Assembly: GCF_025211055.1 (NCBI RefSeq) | Contig: NZ_JAOARO010000101.1 | Span: forward strand, 1-42,552 | Reading direction: 5' to 3' | Source: Vallitalea sp. | GTDB lineage: Bacteria; Bacillota; Clostridia; Lachnospirales; Vallitaleaceae | DNA: 42,552 nucleotides | Shown: one piece after another, positions 25,085 to 32,910 of the stretch | How positions within the stretch are numbered: position 1 is the stretch's first letter | Layout of the letters: each line of letters opens with the position of its first letter | Notes under the pieces: generated by a model | Databases searched by the model: none | Told to the model about the DNA's origin: nothing | Seen by the model: the letters and a program-made list of their open reading frames with translations, nothing else | Position numbers and translations under genes: made by a program

Positions 25085-26032
25085 CTATTTAGATATTATA
25101 GTTCCCTTTCCTCCCATAACTGCTTCTTTCAATTCCTCTGGGCATGTAATTATAGCTTTATTTCCACCATTCTCAAGAAAATTTATACAAGCATTAATCT
25201 TAGGAAGCATACTTCCTGGAGCAAAATGTCCCTCACCTCGTAGTTTCTTTATTTTGTCTATATCCACATTATGAAGTTTTTCTTCATTCTCTTTACCAAA
25301 ATTAATGCATACATTAGGTACTGCAGTAGATATAATGAATATGTCAGCATTAAGTTCACCAGCTAATAAGCTTGACGCATTATCTTTATCTATTACAGCA
25401 TTAACACCTATCAAATTATCTTCTTCATCTCTTATAACAGGTATTCCACCGCCACCTACAGCTATAACTGTAACAGCTTTTTCTATTAACAATTCTATTG
25501 AATCTTGTTCTATAATATTTATTGGCATAGGTGATGGCACAACTCTTCTGTATCCTCTTCCTGAATCATTTATCAATATCCAATCTGGATGCTCTTCTTT
25601 TATTTTGTCTATCTTGTCTTCACTATAGAATGAACCAATTGGTTTAGAAGGGTTGGAAAAAGCTTTGTCGTTTTTATCAACCTCAACTTGACTTACGACA
25701 GTAGTAGCCTTTTTCTTGATTCCTCTTTTATGAAATTCATTCTGTAATGCTTGTTGTATTTGATATCCTATGGCACCTTGTGTATCTGCATCACAATTAA
25801 CCAAAGGTACAAGATGCATATCATCAGTTTCATGAGCTATTTCTGAACGTCTCATGATAAATCCAACTTGCGGACCATTCCCATGTGTTACAATTACTTC
25901 ATATCCTTCTTCAATTACATCAACTATATGTTTCACTGTTTCACAAACTGCTACGTATTGATCATCAACTGATTTCTTTTTATCTTTGATTAAAGAATTA
26001 CCCCCAATAGCTATTACAGCTAACTTACTCAT
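25085..26032 (-). CDS. arcC: Carbamate kinase
   Basis: The 315-residue protein matches ArcC throughout: KLAVIAIGGNSLIKDKK (phosphate loop), VIVTHGNGPQVGFIMRRSEIAH, RRVVPSPMPINIIE and INACINFLENGGNKAIITCPEEL. It makes ATP from carbamoyl phosphate and ADP in arginine, agmatine or purine/allantoin breakdown. No arcA, arcB or ygeW-like transcarbamylase is nearby. It follows yedF by 22 bases. In many Clostridia carbamate kinase and yedF occur with selenium-dependent molybdenum hydroxylase genes, which fits the selenium context here (inference). Confidence 0.93.
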   Translation of the reverse strand: MSKLAVIAIGGNSLIKDKKKSVDDQYVAVCETVKHIVDVIEEGYEVIVTHGNGPQVGFIMRRSEIAHETDDMHLVPLVNCDADTQGAIGYQIQQALQNEFHKRGIKKKATTVVSQVEVDKNDKAFSNPSKPIGSFYSEDKIDKIKEEHPDWILINDSGRGYRRVVPSPMPINIIEQDSIELLIEKAVTVIAVGGGGIPVIRDEEDNLIGVNAVIDKDNASSLLAGELNADIFIISTAVPNVCINFGKENEEKLHNVDIDKIKKLRGEGHFAPGSMLPKINACINFLENGGNKAIITCPEELKEAVMGGKGTIISK

Positions 26033-26054
26033 AACACCTTTCCTCCAATCAAGT

Positions 26055-26390
26055 TTAAATTGTTATTACACTCTTTGCTTCCATCATGGTTGATGAAATC
26101 TCCTCCATATTACTTATCCTACCAACCATAATCTTATCTTTTAATTCATAGAAGTTAATACATGTTCCACATGCCAACAGTTCAACTCCTGATTCACTTA
26201 ATCCCGTAAGTACATCAAGAACTGTAGAACCTTTTGCTGTAAGTTTCACACCAGCATTATAGAACAATATTGCTTCAGGTTTTTCATTTCTAGCCCAGAT
26301 TTTCTTTAGAAAAGCCCCCATTAACTTTTCTCCTAAAATTCTATCTCCATGACCAAATACATCATTATTAATAACTATAACTCTTTCCAT
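26055..26390 (-). CDS. yedF: YedF-like DsrE-family protein lacking the TusA domain
   Basis: AGGAG precedes the ATG at 26390 by 8 bases, so the 16 residues further upstream are not used. The 111-residue protein is a DsrE/F fold with VIVINNDVFGHGDRILGEKLM, ILFYNAGVKLTAKGSTVLD and the Cys-bearing LACGTCINFYEL segment. This is the C-terminal half of YedF, a selenium-metabolism protein that in most genomes begins with a TusA-like domain of about 75 residues. That half is absent here, and upstream sequence holds only a decayed gene. It is followed by arcC in the same operon. It may relay sulfur or selenium between cysteines. Confidence 0.75.
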   Translation of the reverse strand: MERVIVINNDVFGHGDRILGEKLMGAFLKKIWARNEKPEAILFYNAGVKLTAKGSTVLDVLTGLSESGVELLACGTCINFYELKDKIMVGRISNMEEISSTMMEAKSVITI

Positions 26391-26438
26391 TTTTATCACT
26401 CCTATAATTTTTATCATCATATTATAACATAAATCCAT

Positions 26439-26560
26439 GAATATTTTTTTATATTTATAGAAGTAATTCTGAAAAAGTGTTGCACCAAGTCCAGATATTA
26501 AAGCAACTACTCCATCTCCTTCTATATTTCAAAGTCATCTATTATTTGAAGAAAATACAT
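26439..26560 (-). pseudogene. Remnant resembling dihydroxyacetone kinase DhaK
   Basis: In the gap between etfA and yedF the minus strand encodes, after a frame change, YFLQIIDDFEI and then EGDGVVALISGLGAT. The IIDDL...(E)GDEVAVLINGLGATP block is a well-conserved part of DhaK. Frames are broken and no start, kinase residues or remainder of the gene are seen; the end is degenerate. It looks like the scar of a lost gene. The rest of 26391-26723 shows no other clear coding sequence. Confidence 0.4.
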
Positions 26561-26723
26561 TGGATAGTGTAGTTCTACATTTTATTCTTCAACCAATTGC
26601 TGATAATTAAATATTTATATTTATAAACCTTGTAGTATCTATTCTCCAAACATCACTATAATTAAGATGAGTTGGTATACTACAATGTTTTCTATTATTA
26701 GCTTTCCATATATTTTCAGCTTT

Positions 26724-27734
26724 TTACCTGTTTTCCTTAACAATTCTTAATTGGTTAATCAATTCAGGTATAACTTTGTGGACATCACCAACTATTCCTA
26801 AATCGGCTACTTCAAATATTGGTGCCTCCGAGTCTTTATTTATTGCAATAATGAAATCTGATTCTTCCATACCTGCTAGATGCTGAATAGCTCCTGATAT
26901 CCCACATGCAAAATATAAACCAGGTCTAACAGTTTTACCTGTTTGACCTACTTGATGGTCTTTATTAATCCAACCAGCGTCAACAACCGCCCTAGATGCA
27001 GATACCTGTCCTTTTAATTCTTTGGCTAATTCTTTTAATATGGTGAAATTGTCAGCTTTACCAATTCCTCTTCCTCCAGATACAAGTACGTTAGCATCTT
27101 CAATATTGATTTTTTCTTTTTCTTCTTTGACTACTTCAAGGATTTTATAGGTCATGTCACATTCGTTAATGTCAATATTGTATTGTTCTACTTCTCCTTC
27201 TCTTTTAGTATCTTTTTCTAACTTTTGCATTACCCCTGGTCTAACTGTTGACATCTGGGGTCTATAATTAGGGCATATGATTGTTGCTAATATATTGCCG
27301 CCAAAAGCAGGCCTTGTCATAAGAAGATTATTATTTTCTTCATCAATCTCTAGAGATGTACAATCTGCTGTAAGTCCTGTATGTATTCTAGCTGATATTC
27401 TTGGTGCAAGATCCCTTCCTATTGCTGTTGCACCAAATAAAACAATTTCAGGCTTTCTATCATTTATGATTGTACTTATAGCTTTTGTATAAGGTTCTGT
27501 CATATATACTTCAAAAGCCTTATTATCTGCATAAATAACTTTATCTGCTCCATAATAGATTAGTTCTTCTGTTTTATCCATCATATTATATCCAATTAAT
27601 ACCCCTGTCAACTTTTTGCCTAGATTATCTGCTAATTCTCTTCCTTTTCCAAGAAGCTCCAGAGAAACTTTGTTTATCGTTCCTTCTCTTTGTTCTACGA
27701 AGACTATTACGCCTTTATATTCATTAATATTCAT
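26724..27734 (-). CDS. etfA: Electron transfer flavoprotein, alpha subunit
   Basis: The 336-residue protein ends in the family FAD domain: VLVSGGRGIGKADNFTILKELA, then VSASRAVVDAGWINKDHQVGQTGKTVRPGLYFACGISGAIQHLAGMEESDFIIAINKD. It pairs with EtfB and takes electrons from, or bifurcates electrons through, the acyl-CoA dehydrogenase encoded two genes upstream. Length and motifs fit the clostridial type; whether it bifurcates to ferredoxin needs the EtfB/EtfA flavin-site residues to be modelled. It is the last gene of the bcd-etfB-etfA operon and starts 24 bases after etfB. Confidence 0.95.
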   Translation of the reverse strand: MNINEYKGVIVFVEQREGTINKVSLELLGKGRELADNLGKKLTGVLIGYNMMDKTEELIYYGADKVIYADNKAFEVYMTEPYTKAISTIINDRKPEIVLFGATAIGRDLAPRISARIHTGLTADCTSLEIDEENNNLLMTRPAFGGNILATIICPNYRPQMSTVRPGVMQKLEKDTKREGEVEQYNIDINECDMTYKILEVVKEEKEKINIEDANVLVSGGRGIGKADNFTILKELAKELKGQVSASRAVVDAGWINKDHQVGQTGKTVRPGLYFACGISGAIQHLAGMEESDFIIAINKDSEAPIFEVADLGIVGDVHKVIPELINQLRIVKENR

Positions 27735-27758
27735 CCATATACCTCCTTTCCCTGAGGG

Positions 27759-28544
27759 TCAAATAATGTATTTTTCTTGTAGTTTCTTAATAATTATGCT
27801 TGCCGCTTCTTCATTATCTACTACAAATACTTTTCCTGCAGTTTTAGCTCCCTTTGTAAATGATTTTTTTACTTTGGTAGGTGAACCCTTAAGTCCAATA
27901 GTAGATCGGTCATCTATATCTAAATCATCTAATTTCCATATTTTTATTTCTTTTTCTCTATATGCATCAATTATTCCTCTAACTGACATATATCTTGGTT
28001 TATTCATTTCACTTAATGTAGTAATCAAACATGGCATTTTGACTTCTATTATATGATACCCATCTTCAAAAGCTCTTTTTAGTATTAGTTTGTCATCTTT
28101 CTTCATGAGATTCTCAACATAGCTAACATGAGGTATCTTAAGATGTTCAGCAATCTGAGGTCCAACTTGAGCTGTATCTCCATCAATAGCTTGACGTCCT
28201 GCAATTATTAGATCATAATCAAGCTTTTCTAATGCTTTTGATATTGTAGTTGATGTTGCCCAAGTATCAGCACCTGCAAAGGCTCTATCACTTAATAATA
28301 TTCCTTCATCTGCTCCCATTGCCAAAGCTTCTCTAATAGCATTTTTAGCTTGTTGAGGTCCCATTGTTATTACTGTTACAATACCACCGTATTTGTCTTT
28401 TAATGTTAGAGCAGCTTCTAATCCTCTTTTATCATCGGGATTGATAATACTTGGTATCCCATCCCTAATGAGCGTTCCTGTTTCTGGATTAATCTTTACT
28501 TCTGTTGTGTCAGGAACTTGTTTTATACAAACAACTATATTCAT
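27759..28544 (-). CDS. etfB: Electron transfer flavoprotein, beta subunit
   Basis: The 261-residue protein begins MNIVVCIKQVPDTTEVKINPETGTLIRDGIPSIINPDDKRGLEAAL, the standard EtfB start, and has GPQQAKNAIREALAMGADEGILLSD and LIIAGRQAIDGDTAQVGPQIAEHL. It forms the electron-carrying heterodimer with EtfA in the cytoplasm. It starts 12 bases after the acyl-CoA dehydrogenase stop and precedes etfA by 24 bases; the order bcd-etfB-etfA is the usual one in butyrate-forming Clostridia. Crotonase and thiolase genes are not in the window. Confidence 0.95.
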   Translation of the reverse strand: MNIVVCIKQVPDTTEVKINPETGTLIRDGIPSIINPDDKRGLEAALTLKDKYGGIVTVITMGPQQAKNAIREALAMGADEGILLSDRAFAGADTWATSTTISKALEKLDYDLIIAGRQAIDGDTAQVGPQIAEHLKIPHVSYVENLMKKDDKLILKRAFEDGYHIIEVKMPCLITTLSEMNKPRYMSVRGIIDAYREKEIKIWKLDDLDIDDRSTIGLKGSPTKVKKSFTKGAKTAGKVFVVDNEEAASIIIKKLQEKYII

Positions 28545-28556
28545 TATCTGACCTCC

Positions 28557-29696
28557 TTATTTTAGCAAACCAGTTGCTATTACCATTTTCTGAACTTCGG
28601 AAGTTCCTTCGTATATTTCTGTTATCTTAGCATCTCTCATCATTCTTTCTACTGGGTATTCTCTTGTATAACCGTAACCACCATGAAGCTGTACAGCTTT
28701 TGTGGTGACTTCCATTGCTGTTTCTGCCGCAAATAATTTAGCCATAGCTGCATGAGAACTATAAGGTTCATCGTTATCTTTTGCTCTTGCAGCTCTATAG
28801 ACAAGTAATCTTGCAGCATCCACTTTTGTCTGCATATCGGCAATGGTAAATTGTGTATTCTGGAATTTTGATAAAGCTCTTTTGAATTGTTTTCTTTCTT
28901 TGACGTATTTTATAGTTTCATCAAGAGCACCTTGAGCTATTCCAAGTGCTTGTGCTGCTATACCTATACGTCCTCCATCAAGGGTTTTCATTGCTATACC
29001 AAAACCTTTGTTCAATCTTCCTAGTAAGTTTTGTTTTGGAACTTTACAATCCCTGAATATTAGTTCACAAGTTGCTGAACCTTTTATTCCCATTTTTGAT
29101 TCTTTTTTACCTATACTGAATCCTTCATAGTCTTTTTCTACAATAAAAGCAGATATGCCTCTTGTTCCTAGACTTTTATCAGTCATTGCCATGATTATAT
29201 AAATATCCGCATGTCCTGAGTTAGTAATAAATATTTTTGAACCGTTTAATATGTAATAATCATCTTCAAATCTTGCTGTGGTTTGTTGTGCAGAAGCATC
29301 TGTTCCTGCATTAGGTTCAGTAAGTCCAAAGGCACCTAGCAATTTACCTTCTGCTAATGGTTTTAGGTATTTTTCTTTTTGTTCTTTTGTGCCAAATTTA
29401 TATATGGGCCAAGCACATAAGGAAGTATGAGCGGATACAATTACTCCTGTAGTTGCACAAGCTTTTGATAATTCTTCTACTGCCATAGCATAGGCTAGGT
29501 TATCTCCTCCGCTTCCACCTACCTCTTTTGGGAATGGGATACCGAGCATCCCGTATCTAGCAAGTTTTTTTACTGTTTCTACTGGAAATCTTTCTTCTTC
29601 ATCTACTTCCCTTGCCAGAGGTTTTACTTCCTTTTCTGTAAACTCTCTATACATTTTTTGCAGCATTTCATATTCATTAGAAATAGAAAAATCCAT
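28557..29696 (-). CDS. bcd: Acyl-CoA dehydrogenase, butyryl-CoA dehydrogenase-like
   Basis: The 379-residue protein has the short-chain acyl-CoA dehydrogenase signatures: FGLTEPNAGTDASAQQTTA (FAD binding), QFKRALSKFQNTQFTIADM, QLHGGYGYTREYPVERMMRDAKITEIYEGTSEVQ, with the catalytic base Glu363 in IYEGTS. It reduces an enoyl-CoA (crotonyl-CoA in butyrate makers) with EtfAB as electron partner, or oxidises an acyl-CoA. Best match is the clostridial Bcd family; the precise acyl chain cannot be told. AGGAGG precedes the ATG, and the gene heads the operon with etfB and etfA. Confidence 0.93.
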   Translation of the reverse strand: MDFSISNEYEMLQKMYREFTEKEVKPLAREVDEEERFPVETVKKLARYGMLGIPFPKEVGGSGGDNLAYAMAVEELSKACATTGVIVSAHTSLCAWPIYKFGTKEQKEKYLKPLAEGKLLGAFGLTEPNAGTDASAQQTTARFEDDYYILNGSKIFITNSGHADIYIIMAMTDKSLGTRGISAFIVEKDYEGFSIGKKESKMGIKGSATCELIFRDCKVPKQNLLGRLNKGFGIAMKTLDGGRIGIAAQALGIAQGALDETIKYVKERKQFKRALSKFQNTQFTIADMQTKVDAARLLVYRAARAKDNDEPYSSHAAMAKLFAAETAMEVTTKAVQLHGGYGYTREYPVERMMRDAKITEIYEGTSEVQKMVIATGLLK

Positions 29697-29763
29697 GTAA
29701 TGGTTCCTCCTTATTGTAGTATATATTATCTTTGTATTCTTAATTATATGATAAATCCTATCG

Positions 29764-29794
29764 AAAAAAAAAGCATCTAGTTAGATGTTTTTTT
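29764..29794 (-). terminator. Terminator after selB
   Basis: CATCTA/TAGATG stem flanked by A and T runs on both sides, giving T7-T9 in either direction; it lies about 100 bases past the selB stop. Confidence 0.75.
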
Positions 29795-29892
29795 ATGGAT
29801 AGTTAAGTTTTTTTTATTATCGCTTTATTAATTGAATTAAATTTGTTAGGAGGCTATTTATTTGTATTAGGGATGGTGAAAACTGTCTTAAT

Positions 29893-31803
29893 TTATAGGA
29901 TGGGGAGTGTAATGGTTTTTAGTTGGATTCGGTAGTTGTTTAGTCGTTTAGTCAGACCTATTTGGTCTAGGTATTCTAGGAGGATTATTGTTTGTTTTCT
30001 TCCTATCTGTAGAGTATCTCTTACTTGCCTTACTGTTATTTTATCGTATTGGGTGAAGAGGGTGTTAATAAGGTGTAGTAGGTCATCATAATTTGCTCTA
30101 TGGATGTAGGTGGTTTGGTTTAGTTTTATTATTTTATTTATTTGTTGGAGGAACTTTAGTTGGTTTTGTAGTTGGTTAGTTCTAATACTAGGTTGTAGGG
30201 TTTTTGTTATGTTAAAGCCTTGTAAGTGAGTTTTTAGTATTTGTTGTTCTAGTTTGTTTATTTGATTGTTTTTATATATTTGGGTTATTCTTTGCTGTTT
30301 ATTTATAATGATCGAATCATCTGTGATGTTCAATATATTATTTTTTTTATATAGGTTTATTAGGGTATCAAATTGGTCTTTGTTCCAATCTGGAAAGGTT
30401 TTTGTTCTTAGTGTTTCATTGTTTATTGAGATAGTGTATTTGTTGTTTTGGTAGTATTCTTTTATTGATTCAATTATTAGTTCTTTTAGGTAGGTATATG
30501 TTTTGTTACTTATATAGTATTTGTTCGTTAGTTTTATTATCTTTTGTTGTTTTAGTAGGTTGGATAGTGATTGGTAGATTGTTTGTCGGTTGATGTATAG
30601 AGCTTTGAATATTTTATCTACGGTAAAAAGTTGATGGTTAGTTTGTAATAGATTGAGGATTATATTGGTTGAGTTGGCTTGTTCCAGTAACGTGAAGTAA
30701 TGTAGTGTTTGAGTTTGTAAGTGGGATAATCTAGGTGATTTGTGAGATAGTATTCTGCCTCCTCCAATAGTGATTACTGGAGTTAGTGAGCGTATTATGA
30801 ATTTGTCTCCAAACACAGCTGTTACTGGTTTTTCTAGCCTTATTCTTGCGTAGGCTTTTTTATTTTTTTCTATGTGGTCTTGTTGAATTAGTTTTAATTT
30901 TCCCATTACTTCTGTTGTTCCTATGTGTATTCTGACTTTTTGGTTGTGTTTTATTGTGTAATTGTCCATTAAATTATAGATTACGGTATCTATAGAGAGT
31001 GTAGGGGATAATTCCTCTGGCTTCCCTATTACATCACCACGATTTATTGATGATTTTTCTACTTTGGTTAGATTTAATGCACATCTTTGACCTGCGTAGG
31101 CTTTATTCATCTCTGAGCCATGTACTTGTATTCCTCTTACTTTTGAGTTTATTTTATCTGGGAGTATTTCGATTAGATCATTTTTGGTTATTTTGCCACC
31201 TGTTATGGTTCCTGTTACTACTGTTCCATGGCCTTTTATGGTGAATACTCTATCTATAGGCATTCTGAATAGTTCGTCATTTCTTGTTTTATTTATTGTT
31301 TTGGATTGGTTTAATATAATGTTTTTAAGATTGTTTATACCAATATTTAGTTTGGAGGATACTTGACAGATAGGTGAGTCTTTTAATGAGGTTTCTTTTA
31401 TGTGAGCTTTTATTTTTGTTATTTTATTGTGGAGGTTTTCATTATTCATTAAGTCTATTTTTGTGATAACTATGATTATATTGGTTATGTCTAGCATAGA
31501 GAGTATGTTAATGTGTTCAATGGTCTGTGGCATGATACCTTCGTCTGCTGCGATGATTAGTAGTGCCATATCCATTCCAGTTGCACCTGAGACCATTGTT
31601 TTTATTAATTTTTCATGGCCTGGTACATCTACTATTGAGAAAATCTTTTCATCTAAATATAAAGGGGCAAATCCAAGTTCAATGGTCATCCCTCTTTTTT
31701 TTTCTTCTTTCAGTCTGTCTGTATCACATCCTGTTAGTGCTTTTACTAATTCTGTTTTACCGTGATCTACATGTCCTGCTGTTCCTATAATTAAATGTTT
31801 CAT
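29893..31803 (-). CDS. selB: Selenocysteine-specific elongation factor SelB
   Basis: The start at 31803 follows AAGGTG at 6 bases; a GTG three codons upstream overlaps that site. The protein has about 636 residues. The N-terminal GTPase shows GHVDHGKTELVKALTGCDTDRLKEEKKRGMTIELGFA, DVPGHEKL and TKID. It brings Sec-tRNA(Sec) to the ribosome, and its C-terminal winged-helix domains (here from about residue 380) bind the SECIS hairpin in the mRNA. Base skew is odd: over about 29840-31300 the coding strand is much richer in C than in G and the encoded part is rich in Gln, Asn, Thr, Ile and Leu, unlike the neighbouring genes. It is separated from selA by a plus-strand gene. Confidence 0.95.
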   Translation of the reverse strand: MKHLIIGTAGHVDHGKTELVKALTGCDTDRLKEEKKRGMTIELGFAPLYLDEKIFSIVDVPGHEKLIKTMVSGATGMDMALLIIAADEGIMPQTIEHINILSMLDITNIIIVITKIDLMNNENLHNKITKIKAHIKETSLKDSPICQVSSKLNIGINNLKNIILNQSKTINKTRNDELFRMPIDRVFTIKGHGTVVTGTITGGKITKNDLIEILPDKINSKVRGIQVHGSEMNKAYAGQRCALNLTKVEKSSINRGDVIGKPEELSPTLSIDTVIYNLMDNYTIKHNQKVRIHIGTTEVMGKLKLIQQDHIEKNKKAYARIRLEKPVTAVFGDKFIIRSLTPVITIGGGRILSHKSPRLSHLQTQTLHYFTLLEQANSTNIILNLLQTNHQLFTVDKIFKALYINRQTIYQSLSNLLKQQKIIKLTNKYYISNKTYTYLKELIIESIKEYYQNNKYTISINNETLRTKTFPDWNKDQFDTLINLYKKNNILNITDDSIIINKQQRITQIYKNNQINKLEQQILKTHLQGFNITKTLQPSIRTNQLQNQLKFLQQINKIIKLNQTTYIHRANYDDLLHLINTLFTQYDKITVRQVRDTLQIGRKQTIILLEYLDQIGLTKRLNNYRIQLKTITLPIL

Positions 31804-32021
31804 AATTTTCACCTTATATTATATTATTTATGTTATGTATTACATAAAACAAATGATGGGTCATTTGATGTAATGTACTTATTTTAAATGTATATATTTA
31901 CATATATAATAATAACATTATTTTATGATACCATAGAATACTTTATAATTCACCTATCAACTATATAATAAATGACATATGCATTGGTGTAATATTACAG
32001 GAGATAATGATTATAATATAA

Positions 32022-32050
32022 TTGCAATTCATTGACATTTGGGTTGTAAT
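32022..32050 (+). promoter_or_regulatory. Promoter of the ATC-hydrolase-family gene
   Basis: TTGCAA and TGTAAT are separated by 17 bases, about 48 bases before the start codon. A GTAATATTAC palindrome lies just upstream, near 31988. Confidence 0.5.
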
Positions 32051-32098
32051 TTGTTAAGTTATTATTATACAATTATAATACAAAGGAGTGATAGTGTT

Positions 32099-32839
32099 AT
32101 GCCAGAGAATGATTATTACATAAGGCAGAGGGATAAACTTTCTAAATCAATAGAAAAATTCTTGAAACCAATTACACCTGAATTAATTGACATGTTCGGT
32201 AATAAAGAAGCTAGTGCAGTTAAGCTAAAAGTCAAAAATGAGTATGATAAACTAATACCACAATTCCCTTATATTGGCGGTGATGACAACAAATTGACAT
32301 CTAATCTTGTTAAAGCAAGTTGGGGACTAGCCTTGTATAGAGTATTAAAAGAATATGACATCGAATTATATGATATTGGAAAATTAATCTATTTATCGTT
32401 GACTAGACATTTTAACAAAATACCTAGGTTCATAAGAAAAATCATGGGTAAAAAAATGTTTTCCAAATCAAAAGTAAGAAAAATGAAAAGAAGAGCCTTT
32501 TTATCCAGAAAGAAAAAGTATACTTATGATTGGGTATGGGAAGTTAATGATGGTGATGGTATCAATTATGACCTTGCAATAGATTATACTGAATGTGGTA
32601 TAGTTAAATTTTGTCATGATCAAGATGCTGACGAATTAGTACCTTATCTATGTAATTTGGATTATGTTATTTTTAAAGCACTTGGAATTGAGCTTCATCG
32701 TACTAAGACATTAGGTTGTGGCTGTGATTGCTGTAATTTTAGATTCATTAAAAATGGTACTCCTAGAGAACCATGGCCACCATTTTTTGTTAATTGTGAT
32801 TATGATACAAATAGTAAAATTAATAAAACAACAAATTAA
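32099..32839 (+). CDS. L-2-amino-thiazoline-4-carboxylate hydrolase-family protein
   Basis: AAAGGAG lies about 11 bases before the ATG at 32099, so 20 residues upstream are not used. The 246-residue protein has the family's C-terminal hallmark CNLDYVIFKALGIELHRTKTLGCGCDCCNFRFI, with a dense Cys cluster (GCGCDCC). Founding members open the thiazoline ring to S-carbamyl-cysteine; many clostridial homologues have unknown substrates. It sits on the opposite strand between selA and selB, convergent with selA, interrupting an otherwise same-strand selenium cluster. A sulfur- or selenium-related substrate is suggested only by location. Confidence 0.75.
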   Translation: MPENDYYIRQRDKLSKSIEKFLKPITPELIDMFGNKEASAVKLKVKNEYDKLIPQFPYIGGDDNKLTSNLVKASWGLALYRVLKEYDIELYDIGKLIYLSLTRHFNKIPRFIRKIMGKKMFSKSKVRKMKRRAFLSRKKKYTYDWVWEVNDGDGINYDLAIDYTECGIVKFCHDQDADELVPYLCNLDYVIFKALGIELHRTKTLGCGCDCCNFRFIKNGTPREPWPPFFVNCDYDTNSKINKTTN

Positions 32840-32861
32840 AATAATTTTGAGTAAAAAAACA

Positions 32862-32910
32862 AAGGTGAATGCTATACCAATTAAAAACAATTAGTAATAA
32901 CATTCACCTT
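32862..32910. terminator. Bidirectional terminator between selA and the plus-strand gene
   Basis: AAGGTGAATG (32862-32871) pairs with CATTCACCTT (32901-32910). On the minus strand it is followed by TTTGTTTTTTT. Its right arm abuts the selA stop codon. Confidence 0.85.

Noticed and set aside
26620..26723. In-frame extension of etfA past its stop (AENIWKANNRK...)
   Set aside because: The stop is TAA, not TGA, EtfA already ends at its normal length, and the extension matches nothing I recognise.
31047..31790. Several overlapping plus-strand ORFs opposite selB
   Set aside because: Antisense shadows of selB with hydrophobic, low-complexity translations and no ribosome sites.
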